From Pseudomonas sp. UYIF39 (GTDB lineage: Bacteria; Pseudomonadota; Gammaproteobacteria; Pseudomonadales; Pseudomonadaceae), in assembly GCF_029963765.1 (NCBI RefSeq), contig NZ_JALBYU010000019.1:1-64000 (forward strand): 64,000 bases of DNA. The letters are read 5' to 3'. The stretch's first letter is position 1. Each line of letters opens with the position of its first letter. The notes beneath the pieces were generated by a model. It did no database searches. It saw only the letters and a program-made list of their open reading frames with translations, and was not told the origin of the DNA. Positions 25,517 to 34,551 of this stretch are shown piece by piece. The position numbers were made by a program, and so were the translations under genes.

Positions 25517-27559
25517 ATGCCCGACACCAATCCGCTTTTACAGGCCTGGAACCTGCCGCCCTGGTCGGAGGTCCGCACCGAACACCTCGTGCCGGCAATC
25601 ACAGCCATCATTACCGACAACCGGCAGGTCATTGCCGAAACCATCACCAGCCAATCCGTATTCCCCAATTGGGATGACCTGGTTCTGGCCATCGATGAAA
25701 TCGATGCGCGCCTGGACGAGGCTTTGGGCATCATCCAGATCCTGTCGATGACGAAACACAACGATACCGCCTGGAACACGGCAGCTGCTGTATGCAGCGA
25801 TGCTGGGGCGCAGTACCGATCCGAAAGAATGAGCAATCGTCCGTTGTTTGATGCATACCGGCGGTTGGCGAACAGTTCGATCGCCCTCAACTTCGATAAA
25901 CCGCGCAAGGCAGCGCTAGCCAAAATTCTGCGCAAGTTTCAATTGTCGGGAATCGACTTGCCCCAGACGCAACGGGAAAAGCGGGCCCGATTGAACCTCG
26001 ACATCGATCGGCTCGAAGAGCTGTTTCTCATCCATCTGAACAGCGCCAACGCGGCATGGACCAAGCACGTCGATGACGTTGCGGTACTGGAAGGTTTATA
26101 CCCCACCGTAAAAAATCGTCTGAGACACCTGGCCAAAGTATCAGGACATGAAGGCTGGCTGATTCCCCTGGATGAAAACACCTACCAGCAAATCATGAGG
26201 TACGCCGAGAATCGGGCATTGCGAGAAGAATATTTCGTGGCGTACTCCACGCGCGCGTCCGATCAAGGCCCGCATGCCGACGAGTTCGATAATGAGCCTG
26301 TACTGACGTTACTGCTTTCGCTGCGTCACCAGAAAGCCCAACTGCTCGGGTTCGATAATTTCGCGCAACTGCGTCTGGCCACCGCGGCGGCCGAGTCCAC
26401 CGATCAAGTTCGTAGTTTCCTGCGGCGGCAAGTGACATTGAACGCACCGCCCCTTGCACGGGACTCAAAGGAGCTACAAGAGTTTGCGCTCGAACGGGGC
26501 ATCTCTGAAGTACACGCCTGGGACCACGAATTTCTCGCTGAACAACTGCGCCACCATCGTTTCCCTGAAGCCCTGAAGAATCTGCGCGACTATTTTCCCC
26601 TGGACGGCACCTTGCGACGACTCTGCCTGTTCTGCGAACGCCTGTTCGGGATCCGGATCCTCGAGCAGGCTGAATTCAGTCGCTGGCATAACGACGTGCG
26701 CCTGTTTGAAATCAGCGAGCATGGTCAGACCATCGGGCATATTTATCTTGACCCGTATCACCGCAAAGAAGCTCCGGATTACGCCTGGACCGGCACACTG
26801 CGAAACCGACGAATAAACGCCGAAGGCCGCGTAGCGCTACTGATTGCCGATCTTCACTGCAACTTAACGCCTGGGGTCGACGGCCATCCGTGCCTGCTTG
26901 AGCACAAGGATCTGCGGATGCTTTTTCATGAATTCGGTCATTGTCTGCAACACGTGCTGACGAGTTCGCCGCATCACAACCTTTCCGGCATTTCCCAACT
27001 GGGGCGCGATACGGTGGAGTTCGCAGGGCAAGTATTCGAGCAGTGGTGCCTGTCACGGGAGTTTCTATTATGGCTGGGTGCCCACCACCAAAGCGGTGAA
27101 CGCTTGACCGAGGCGCGGGTAGACGCGGCACTGGCAGCCCTCGAAACCCAGGTCAGCCGACAAGCCGCACTCATGCTGACCGGTGCAATGTTCGATTTCG
27201 AAGTGCACCTCAGCCAAGGCGATGGTCGTAGCATCCAGCAAGTATTCGAAGACGTTCAGCGGGAGGTTCCCCATGTGCAACTGCCGTCTTATTGCCGATT
27301 TGCAAACAGCTTTGACTATATGGTGACCGGTTACGCAGCCTCCGTTTACGCCTACACGTGGTCAGGCGTACTGGCCATCGAAGCCTTCAAGCGATTCCGT
27401 CAGGATTGGGTCTTCAATGCACAAACAGGACGAGCCTTTCGCGAGGCGTTTTTTTCTCCGGGCGATTCGCGCTCCTTGCTGACCGCCCTGGAAGCGTTTC
27501 TTGAACGGCCGATCGCCGAAGATTTTTTCGCGTTTTCGTCAGAGGCCGTTGCCAGCTGA
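25517..27559 (+). CDS. Second M3-family metallopeptidase (diverged PrlC paralogue)
   Basis: 680-aa M3 peptidase related to PrlC along its whole length (NPLLQAWNLPPWSEVRTEHL at the start). The zinc site HEFGH is kept at 471-475, and the third-ligand helix reads TVEFAGQVFEQW. In the C-terminal substrate loop the His of PrlC (His600) is replaced by Tyr601 in ANSFDYMVTGYAASVYAYTW, and one residue is missing. That His takes part in catalysis in well-studied M3 enzymes, so activity or specificity may differ. AAGGAAG precedes the ATG. It is probably a tandem duplicate of prlC; its composition is slightly lower in G+C than prlC. Confidence 0.88.
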   Translation: MPDTNPLLQAWNLPPWSEVRTEHLVPAITAIITDNRQVIAETITSQSVFPNWDDLVLAIDEIDARLDEALGIIQILSMTKHNDTAWNTAAAVCSDAGAQYRSERMSNRPLFDAYRRLANSSIALNFDKPRKAALAKILRKFQLSGIDLPQTQREKRARLNLDIDRLEELFLIHLNSANAAWTKHVDDVAVLEGLYPTVKNRLRHLAKVSGHEGWLIPLDENTYQQIMRYAENRALREEYFVAYSTRASDQGPHADEFDNEPVLTLLLSLRHQKAQLLGFDNFAQLRLATAAAESTDQVRSFLRRQVTLNAPPLARDSKELQEFALERGISEVHAWDHEFLAEQLRHHRFPEALKNLRDYFPLDGTLRRLCLFCERLFGIRILEQAEFSRWHNDVRLFEISEHGQTIGHIYLDPYHRKEAPDYAWTGTLRNRRINAEGRVALLIADLHCNLTPGVDGHPCLLEHKDLRMLFHEFGHCLQHVLTSSPHHNLSGISQLGRDTVEFAGQVFEQWCLSREFLLWLGAHHQSGERLTEARVDAALAALETQVSRQAALMLTGAMFDFEVHLSQGDGRSIQQVFEDVQREVPHVQLPSYCRFANSFDYMVTGYAASVYAYTWSGVLAIEAFKRFRQDWVFNAQTGRAFREAFFSPGDSRSLLTALEAFLERPIAEDFFAFSSEAVAS

Positions 27560-27568
27560 CGTAACGCT

Positions 27569-28213
27569 TTACTCGACGTGGGCCGATTTGAACCAGCTCT
27601 TCATCGAACAACTGGCGAACGGACTCGTGCTGCAATCGCCGTTGGCCAACGCGGTGCGGAGCTTGTCGACATCGGCCTGCATCATGTAACGGACGCCGTC
27701 CTTGAAATGAGTGCTGTCACCAAAGCCGCCCTGGGTCATTTCGCTCAGGGCATCTTCCTTGCTCCAGCCCTGTATCACGACCCGGTACATGGCCGCCATC
27801 AGGCCAGTGCGGTCCGAACCATGCTTGCAGTGCATCAGCACCGGGCCCTTGGCTTCGGCAGTCTGGATCGCGCGAAGGGCTTTGAGTACATCCGCATCAT
27901 CCACATGGTTGGTGCGATAGGGCAGCTGTACCTGTGCGATACCTGGGGTCGACAACCAGCTTGAATCCGACTCGGGCAGGAAATTGATAACGGTCCCGAC
28001 CTTGAGTTTTTCCAGTAACGGCACGGCGCCTCTATCGGGCAATGCACTGCGATAGAGCGTCGGGGACATTTTGAAGAGGTTGTATTGCACCTCGACCGAT
28101 TGAGCCCACTCCGCAGGTCGGGGCAACGCACTGTCGTCGGCAAGGGCCAGCGTCAGGTTCAAAAGTGCGGCCAGCGACAGGCAGATCGCTGGGATGCAAC
28201 GCGATAGAGACAT
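27569..28213 (-). CDS. Exported dual-specificity/tyrosine phosphatase-like protein
   Basis: 214-aa protein with a signal peptide (about 1-26, ends ALADD) and the cysteine-phosphatase P-loop HCKHGSDRTG (Cys129, Arg135). Upstream NLPES-type sequence (VINFLPESDSSW) and the Asp of NHVDDADV may supply the general acid. It resembles the periplasmic DSP/PTP-like phosphatases of Pseudomonas. Substrate unknown; phosphoinositide-like, inositol phosphate or protein targets are all possible. The ATG at 28213 is chosen because it begins the signal peptide. Convergent with the second M3 gene, 9 bases apart. Confidence 0.85.
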   Translation of the reverse strand: MSLSRCIPAICLSLAALLNLTLALADDSALPRPAEWAQSVEVQYNLFKMSPTLYRSALPDRGAVPLLEKLKVGTVINFLPESDSSWLSTPGIAQVQLPYRTNHVDDADVLKALRAIQTAEAKGPVLMHCKHGSDRTGLMAAMYRVVIQGWSKEDALSEMTQGGFGDSTHFKDGVRYMMQADVDKLRTALANGDCSTSPFASCSMKSWFKSAHVE

Positions 28214-28511
28214 GTTCGGGTGACCGTTCAGGAGAGTCGGGAAGATGACGCTCAGCTTCACCCCCGAGCGGTCAAAGGCCTGTGAGCCGTCTGTCAAAGA
28301 ATCGTGAATCAGCCAATCACTTTCGTCGCAAAACCGAGGTTTTTTAGCTGAATCGATTCATCTTTATGCTTAGCCTGCTACCATTTGTTTCTCCATATTA
28401 CCGATGCGCCCTATTGCTCCCCGCTTGCTGGCGTTCTGCATCGGTGTCAAAACGAAAAGTCGTCCTGCGAGACGGCTGAAAAATCGCCACTGCCTGATGA
28501 GGTGCCCTCCT

Positions 28512-29252
28512 ATGTCCGATCAAGATCGAGACAACCCGCGGCGTGAGTTTTTGCGCAAATCCCTGACCTTGATTCCGGTGGTCACCGTTGCCAGCACCGG
28601 TCTGGGCAGCACGGTCCTGATGGCCGCGCCCGAAGCAGCACCGGCCCGTTCCGGCAAAGCGCCGGTCAGCACCAGCACCTATGAACCAAGCTACTTCACC
28701 GCCGAAGAATGGACGTTCATCAAGGCGGCTGTCGCCCAGCTGATTCCCAACGATGCCCAAGGGCCAGGCGCCCTGGAAGCCGGCGTGCCCGTGTACATCG
28801 ACCGCCAGATGAACACGCCTTACGCGGCCGGCGCGCTGTGGTTCATGCAGGGACCGTTCAACGCAGACGCCGCTCCAGAAATGGGCTGGCAGAGCAAACT
28901 GGTACCCAAAGAGATTTATCGCTTGGGCATCGCCGCGACGGATGCTTGGTCGAAAACGTTCAACGGTAAAGTATTTGCTGAACAAGACAGCGCTACCCGA
29001 GACGATTTGCTCAAGCAACTCGAGGCCGGAAAACCTCAGTTCGACAGCGTTCCAGCGAAGATTTTCTTCAACCTGCTGCTGCAAAACACCAAAGAAGGGT
29101 TCTTCTGCGACCCGATTCATGGCGGCAATAAAGGCATGGTCGGCTGGACCATGATCGGCTTCCCCGGCGCCCGCGCCGATTTCATGGATTGGGTGGAACG
29201 CAACGAGCAATACCCCTTCCCGGCAGTTTCGATTCGCGGCGAGAGGGCGTAA
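28512..29252 (+). CDS. Gluconate 2-dehydrogenase-type small (gamma) subunit
   Basis: 246-aa subunit 3 of a membrane-bound flavocytochrome dehydrogenase. A twin-arginine signal (NPRREFLRKSLTLIPVV) is followed by the family domain (YFTAEEWTFIKAAVAQLIPND; GFFCDPIHGGNKGMVGW). The Tat signal exports the large subunit with it, since that subunit has none of its own. The ATG at 28512 is chosen because it places the RR motif near the start; an upstream frame from 28404 is open but not signal-like. Two bases separate it from the next gene. Confidence 0.9.
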   Translation: MSDQDRDNPRREFLRKSLTLIPVVTVASTGLGSTVLMAAPEAAPARSGKAPVSTSTYEPSYFTAEEWTFIKAAVAQLIPNDAQGPGALEAGVPVYIDRQMNTPYAAGALWFMQGPFNADAAPEMGWQSKLVPKEIYRLGIAATDAWSKTFNGKVFAEQDSATRDDLLKQLEAGKPQFDSVPAKIFFNLLLQNTKEGFFCDPIHGGNKGMVGWTMIGFPGARADFMDWVERNEQYPFPAVSIRGERA

Positions 29253-29254
29253 GC

Positions 29255-31039
29255 ATGGCAACGGTAATGAAGAAGGTCGACGCAGTGATCGTCGGTTTTG
29301 GCTGGACGGGCGCGATCATGGCCAAGGAGCTGACAGAAGCCGGCCTGAATGTGCTGGCGCTGGAGCGCGGGCCGATGCAGGACACTTACCCCGACGGCAA
29401 CTACCCACAGGTGATCGACGAACTCACCTACAGCGTGCGTAAAAAACTCTTCCAGGACATTTCCAAAGAGACCGTAACCATTCGCCATAGCGTGAATGAC
29501 ATCGCGCTGCCGAACCGCCAACTGGGCGCCTTCCTGCCCGGCAATGGTGTCGGCGGCGCGGGTTTGCACTGGTCCGGCGTGCACTTTCGGGTCGCCCCGA
29601 TCGAGTTGCGCATGCGCAGCCACTACGAAGAACGCTACGGCAAAAGCTTCATCCCCAAGCACATGACCATCCAGGACTTCGGCGTCAGCTATGAAGAGCT
29701 GGAGCCGTTTTTCGATTATGCCGAGAAGGTCTTCGGTACGTCGGGTCAAGCCTGGACGGTGAAGGGTCAGTTGGTCGGCGAAGGCAAGGGCGGCAACCCG
29801 TACGCGCCGGATCGTTCGAATCATTTCCCGCTGGAATCGCAGAAGAACACTGTTTCCGCACAGCTGTTTCAGAAAGCGGCCACCGCAGTGGGTTACAAAC
29901 CCTACAACCTGCCCTCTGCCAATACGTCAGGCCCCTACACCAACCCCTACGGCGCACAGATGGGCCCGTGCAACTTCTGCGGTTTTTGCAGCGGCTATGT
30001 CTGCTACATGTATTCCAAGGCATCGCCGAACGTAAACATTCTGCCGGCGCTCAAACCGCTGCCCAATTTCGAGCTGCGGCCCAACTCCCACGTACTGCGG
30101 GTCAATCTCGACAGCACCAAGAGCAAGGCGACAGGCGTGACCTACATCGACGGTCAGGGCCGGGAAATCGAGCAGCCGGCAGATCTGGTGATCCTCGGTG
30201 CCTTCCAGTTCCACAACGTTCGGCTGATGTTGCTTTCGGGTATCGGCAAGCCGTATGACCCGATCAGCGGCGAAGGCGTGGTCGGCAAGAACTTCGCGTA
30301 CCAGAACATGGCCACCATCAAGGCCTACTTCGACAAAGACACCCACACCAATAACTTTATTGGTGCCGGCGGAAACGGCGTGGCGGTGGACGACTTCAAC
30401 GCCGACAACTTCGATCACGGGCCCCATGGCTTCGTCGGCGGCTCGCCGATGTGGGTCAACCAGGCTGGCAGCCGACCGATCGCAGGCACATCCAACCCGC
30501 CGGGTACCCCGGCCTGGGGCAGTGCCTGGAAACGTGCCACCGCCGATTACTACACCCATCAAGTGTCGATGGATGCCCACGGCGCGCATCAATCCTACCG
30601 TGGCAATTACCTCGATCTAGACCCGGAGTACCGCGATGCCTACGGCTTGCCGCTATTGCGGATGACCTTCGACTGGCAGGAAAACGACATCAAGATGAAC
30701 CGCTTCATGGTCGAGAAAATGGGCAAGATCGCCGAAGCGATGAGCCCCAAGGCCATCGCCGTGCTGGGCAAGAAGGTTGGCGATCACTTCAACACCGCGT
30801 CTTACCAGACCACCCACCTCAACGGTGGCGCGATCATGGGCACCGATCCGAAAACCAGCGCCCTGAACCGTTACTTGCAGAGCTGGGATGTGCATAACGT
30901 TTTCGTCCCTGGTGCATCAGCTTTCCCACAAGGCCTGGGCTACAACCCTACCGGCCTGGTGGCAGCCTTGACCTACTGGTCGGCCCGGGCGATCCGCGAA
31001 CAGTACCTGAAAAACCCCGGCCCGCTGGTTCAGGCTTAA
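29255..31039 (+). CDS. Gluconate 2-dehydrogenase-type flavoprotein (GMC family) subunit
   Basis: 594-aa GMC oxidoreductase, the catalytic large subunit. The FAD-binding dinucleotide motif VIVGFGWTGAIMAKELTEAG is at the N-terminus. A cysteine cluster GPCNFCGFCSGYVC (about residue 240) is typical of dehydrogenases of this type and may hold an iron-sulfur centre. The conserved C-terminal active-site region reads HNVFVPGASAFPQGLGYNPT. It oxidises a sugar acid or polyol in the periplasm and passes electrons to the cytochrome subunit. The exact substrate (gluconate, 2-ketogluconate, sorbitol and others) cannot be told. Confidence 0.9.
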   Translation: MATVMKKVDAVIVGFGWTGAIMAKELTEAGLNVLALERGPMQDTYPDGNYPQVIDELTYSVRKKLFQDISKETVTIRHSVNDIALPNRQLGAFLPGNGVGGAGLHWSGVHFRVAPIELRMRSHYEERYGKSFIPKHMTIQDFGVSYEELEPFFDYAEKVFGTSGQAWTVKGQLVGEGKGGNPYAPDRSNHFPLESQKNTVSAQLFQKAATAVGYKPYNLPSANTSGPYTNPYGAQMGPCNFCGFCSGYVCYMYSKASPNVNILPALKPLPNFELRPNSHVLRVNLDSTKSKATGVTYIDGQGREIEQPADLVILGAFQFHNVRLMLLSGIGKPYDPISGEGVVGKNFAYQNMATIKAYFDKDTHTNNFIGAGGNGVAVDDFNADNFDHGPHGFVGGSPMWVNQAGSRPIAGTSNPPGTPAWGSAWKRATADYYTHQVSMDAHGAHQSYRGNYLDLDPEYRDAYGLPLLRMTFDWQENDIKMNRFMVEKMGKIAEAMSPKAIAVLGKKVGDHFNTASYQTTHLNGGAIMGTDPKTSALNRYLQSWDVHNVFVPGASAFPQGLGYNPTGLVAALTYWSARAIREQYLKNPGPLVQA

Positions 31040-31051
31040 GGAGCGATGACC

Positions 31052-32356
31052 ATGAAAGCACTTGTTATCGCGACCCTGGCGCTGCTCGGTTGTGGTTCGA
31101 TCAACGCCGCAGAAATTGATCAAAACCTGATCAAACAAGGCGAGTACCTCGCCCGCGCGGGTGACTGCGTGGCTTGCCATACCGCCAAGGACGGCAAGCC
31201 GTTCGCCGGTGGCCTGCCGATGGAAACGCCGATCGGGACGATCTATTCCACCAATATCACGCCGGATAAAACCGGCCTGGGCGACTACAACTTCGAGGAC
31301 TTCGACAAAGCCGTCCGACATGGTGTCGCCAAGAACGGTAGTACCTTGTACCCGGCGATGCCTTATCCGTCCTACGCCAGCGTCAACGAAACCGACATGA
31401 AAGCCCTGTACGCCTACTTCATGCATGGTGTCGCGTCTGTCACTCAGGAGAACAAGCCCAGCGATATTCCTTGGCCTTTGAGCATGCGCTGGCCGCTTGC
31501 GGGCTGGCGCTGGATGTTTGCCCCGGCTGTGGCGGACTACAAAGCGGCACCCGGCGAAGATGCCGTGGTCAGTCGTGGGGCTTATCTGGTGGAAGGCCTC
31601 GGACATTGCGGCGCGTGCCATACGCCGCGTGCCCTGACCATGCAGGAAAAAGCCCTGAATGCAGGCGAAGGCAGCGCATTTCTGTCAGGCAGTGCGCCGC
31701 TTGAAGGCTGGATCGCGAAAAGTCTGCGCGGCGATCACAAAGACGGCCTCGGCAGCTGGAGCGAAGAACAACTGGTGCAGTTCCTCAAGACCGGTCGCAG
31801 TGATCGCAGCGCAGTGTTTGGTGGCATGAGTGATGTGGTGACACACAGCATGCAGTACATGACCGACAACGATCTGACCGCGATTGCCCGTTACCTCAAG
31901 TCCTTGCCGGCGAATGATCCCGACGACCAGCCGCACCAGTACGACAAACAAGTCGCACAGGCGCTGTGGAACGGGGACGACAGCAAGCCTGGCGCTTCGG
32001 TGTACATCGACAACTGCGCGGCCTGTCACCGTACCGATGGCCATGGCTACACCAAAGTATTCCCGGCGCTGGCAGGCAACCCAGTGTTGCAGTCGGAGGA
32101 TCCGACGTCGCTGATTCACTTCGTGCTCAAGGGCGGTACGCTGCCGGCGACTCACACGGCGCCTTCGACCTTTACCATGCCGGGATTCGCCTGGCGCCTG
32201 TCGGATCAGGAAGTGGCGGATGTGGTGAGTTTCATCCGCAGCAGCTGGGGCAACGGCGGCTCGTCGGTCAAGGCGAGCGACGTGGCGAACCTGCGCACGG
32301 ATGATATGAAGACCACGTCGGGCGACGATCTGGGGCAAGTCACCCAGAAGAACTGA
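31052..32356 (+). CDS. Gluconate 2-dehydrogenase-type triheme cytochrome c subunit
   Basis: 434-aa exported cytochrome with three c-type heme sites: CVACH (Cys39-His43), CGACH (Cys186-His190) and CAACH (Cys322-His326). It accepts electrons from the flavoprotein and passes them to ubiquinone at the inner membrane. The signal region includes LLGCGS, so a lipid anchor at Cys14 is possible. The ATG at 31052 is preferred over 31046 because AAGGAG then has an 8-base spacing. It is the third gene of the operon, 12 bases after the flavoprotein. Confidence 0.92.
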   Translation: MKALVIATLALLGCGSINAAEIDQNLIKQGEYLARAGDCVACHTAKDGKPFAGGLPMETPIGTIYSTNITPDKTGLGDYNFEDFDKAVRHGVAKNGSTLYPAMPYPSYASVNETDMKALYAYFMHGVASVTQENKPSDIPWPLSMRWPLAGWRWMFAPAVADYKAAPGEDAVVSRGAYLVEGLGHCGACHTPRALTMQEKALNAGEGSAFLSGSAPLEGWIAKSLRGDHKDGLGSWSEEQLVQFLKTGRSDRSAVFGGMSDVVTHSMQYMTDNDLTAIARYLKSLPANDPDDQPHQYDKQVAQALWNGDDSKPGASVYIDNCAACHRTDGHGYTKVFPALAGNPVLQSEDPTSLIHFVLKGGTLPATHTAPSTFTMPGFAWRLSDQEVADVVSFIRSSWGNGGSSVKASDVANLRTDDMKTTSGDDLGQVTQKN

Positions 32357-32383
32357 CTGCCCAGCGGCACTAGCCAGATGAAT

Positions 32384-32423
32384 AACGCCTCTATACTGTA
32401 TATAAAAACAGTACAGAGGCGTT
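32384..32423 (+). promoter_or_regulatory. LexA (SOS) box inside a 16-base-arm inverted repeat
   Basis: CTGTATATAAAAACAG (32396-32411) is a perfect CTGT-N8-ACAG LexA operator. It sits inside a longer dyad: 32384-32399 pairs with 32408-32423 at 15 of 16 positions. The downstream arm includes the GAGG ribosome site (32416-32419) of the radical SAM gene at 32427, and TTTT follows it. The element could act as operator, as terminator for the dehydrogenase operon, and as a translation-blocking hairpin. Confidence 0.85.
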
Positions 32424-32426
32424 TTC

Positions 32427-33485
32427 ATGTCCACCCCTCTTCCCCCGCGCGGCCGCGGCACCGCAACCAACCCGCACAACCGCTTCGCGCCGAATCGCTC
32501 GGTGGCCGAGGATGACGGCTGGTATCAGGAAGCGCCGATCACCCAAGGCACCGAGGTGCGCATCGAAACGGCGAAAACCATCATCACCCGCAACAACTCG
32601 CCGGACTTGCCCTTCGATCGTTCGATCAATCCCTATCGCGGCTGCGAGCACGGCTGCATCTATTGCTACGCGCGGCCCAGCCACGCTTATTGGGACATGT
32701 CGCCAGGGCTGGATTTCGAAACCAAACTGATCGCCAAGACCAACGCCGCCGATGTGCTGGAAGAACAACTGTCCAAGCGCGGCTATCAATGCGCGCCGAT
32801 CAATCTGGGCTCCAACACGGACCCTTATCAGCCGATTGAACGCGAACACAAAATCACCCGCAAAACCCTCCAAGTCCTGCTGCGTTATCGTCACCCGGTG
32901 ACCATCATTACCAAGGGCTCGCTGATTCTTCGGGATTTGGACCTGCTGGCCGAACTCGCCGAGCAAAGGCTGGTGGCGGTGATGATCAGCCTCACCACCC
33001 TGGACGACGAGCTCAAACGCATCCTCGAGCCGCGCGCCGCTGCACCCAAGGCTCGGTTGCGGGCGATCCGCGTGATGCGTGAAGCGGGAATTCCGGTGGG
33101 CGTTCTGTGCTCGCCGATGATTCCGATGATCAACGACAGCGAACTCGAAAGCCTGCTCGCCGAGGCACATGCCGCAGGGGCGCAAAGTGCGGCCTACATG
33201 ATGCTGCGCCTGCCACTGGAAGTTGCACCGCTGTTCGAAGAATGGCTGGCGGCCCACTATCCTCAGCGTGCCGCTCATGTGTTGAGCCTGATTCGTCAGA
33301 GCCGTGGTGGCGAACTCTACGACAGTCGCTTCGGTGCCAGGATGCGTGGCGAAGGGCCGTTTGCCGATCTGCTGGCGCAACGCTTTGCCAAAACCATCAA
33401 ACGTCTGGGGCTCAATCGTCGGGAAGGTTTTAATCTGGACTGCGAAGCCTTCTGTCCGCCGGGTCGCCAGATGTCGTTGATTTGA
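32427..33485 (+). CDS. PA0069-type radical SAM protein, SOS-controlled
   Basis: 352-aa radical SAM protein of the SplB-like/Rv2578c group. The 4Fe-4S motif is CEHGCIYC (Cys73, Cys77, Cys80), followed by YARPSHAYWDMSPGLDFETK. The rest is the partial TIM barrel. A LexA box 15-30 bases upstream makes it a DNA-damage-response gene; I recall the P. aeruginosa orthologue PA0069 among LexA-regulated genes. A role in DNA or nucleotide repair is suggested by that control and by distant relation to spore photoproduct lyase, but is unproven. The ATG at 32427 is the only well-placed start. Confidence 0.88.
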   Translation: MSTPLPPRGRGTATNPHNRFAPNRSVAEDDGWYQEAPITQGTEVRIETAKTIITRNNSPDLPFDRSINPYRGCEHGCIYCYARPSHAYWDMSPGLDFETKLIAKTNAADVLEEQLSKRGYQCAPINLGSNTDPYQPIEREHKITRKTLQVLLRYRHPVTIITKGSLILRDLDLLAELAEQRLVAVMISLTTLDDELKRILEPRAAAPKARLRAIRVMREAGIPVGVLCSPMIPMINDSELESLLAEAHAAGAQSAAYMMLRLPLEVAPLFEEWLAAHYPQRAAHVLSLIRQSRGGELYDSRFGARMRGEGPFADLLAQRFAKTIKRLGLNRREGFNLDCEAFCPPGRQMSLI

Positions 33486-33728
33486 GGACAATTGGCCTAT
33501 GGTTGAGTAAGGTGAAATACACTTTGCCACTACGCCGGTCACGTTTTCTGTGACCTGGAACACACGTTCTAGAGCGTTTTATTCAGTTTGAGTTAAGTTT
33601 CGGCCGCTACCTTGTTCATCGAGTGACTGACGGGTCGAGATTCTTGACCTGGATGTTTTTTAAACAGCCACTGGCTTCACACCGGACAAAACGGGAAAAT
33701 CCCCTGACTCCGCCAAAGAGGATGAATC

Positions 33729-34460
33729 ATGAGTGACAAGGATAAACAGCCGTTGGCTGCGTCGGCTTCAGCCCAACCGGAGGCGGAAACCGCCGATGCA
33801 GCGCTGCAGCATATCGTTGACGGTTTTTTGCATTTTCATCACGAGGTTTTTCCACAGCAGGAAGAACTCTTCAAAAAACTCGCCACGGCCCAGAGCCCCA
33901 GAGCGATGTTCATCGCCTGCGCTGATTCGCGCATCGTTCCTGAGCTGATCACCCAAAGCTCCCCTGGCGACCTGTTCGTAACCCGTAACGTCGGCAACGT
34001 TGTGCCGCCTTATGGGCAAATGAACGGCGGTGTTTCCACGGCAATTGAATACGCTGTACTGGCCCTCGGCGTGCAGCACATCATCATTTGCGGGCACTCC
34101 GACTGTGGCGCAATGCGCGCGGTACTCAACCCGCAAAGCCTGGAAAAAATGCCGACGGTCAAAGCCTGGTTGCGTCATGCCGAAGTGGCAAAAACCATGG
34201 TCCAGGAAAACTGCCATTGCGCTGACGAAAACGAAAGCATGCACGTCCTCACCGAGGAAAATGTGATCGCTCAGCTGCAACATTTGCGCACGCACCCGTC
34301 GGTAGCCTCGCGCATGGCCAATGGTCAGCTGTTTATCCATGGTTGGATCTACAACATCGAAACCAGCGAAATCAGAGCTTACGACGCGGACAAGGGTTGT
34401 TTCCTGCCGCTCGATGGCAGCCATCCGATTCCGGTGGCGACGCCTAAAGCGCGCTTCTAA
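33729..34460 (+). CDS. Beta-class carbonic anhydrase
   Basis: 243-aa beta carbonic anhydrase, which converts CO2 and bicarbonate. The zinc ligands are Cys64, His123 and Cys126 (IACADSR; IICGHSDCGAM), with the Asp66-Arg68 dyad that gates the site. The N-terminus (about 1-25) is Ala/Gln-rich and not part of the fold. AGAGG lies about 8 bases before the ATG. It is 91 bases upstream of a SulP anion transporter in the same direction, a pair seen in other pseudomonads. Confidence 0.93.
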   Translation: MSDKDKQPLAASASAQPEAETADAALQHIVDGFLHFHHEVFPQQEELFKKLATAQSPRAMFIACADSRIVPELITQSSPGDLFVTRNVGNVVPPYGQMNGGVSTAIEYAVLALGVQHIIICGHSDCGAMRAVLNPQSLEKMPTVKAWLRHAEVAKTMVQENCHCADENESMHVLTEENVIAQLQHLRTHPSVASRMANGQLFIHGWIYNIETSEIRAYDADKGCFLPLDGSHPIPVATPKARF

Positions 34461-34551
34461 ATCCTCCTAAATCATTGTGTGGTTTTAGCCGAGGCTGCCG
34501 ATCAGGCAGCCTGGCTTTGCCATGCCTGAAGAAAACTTCGGGAGAGTCACC

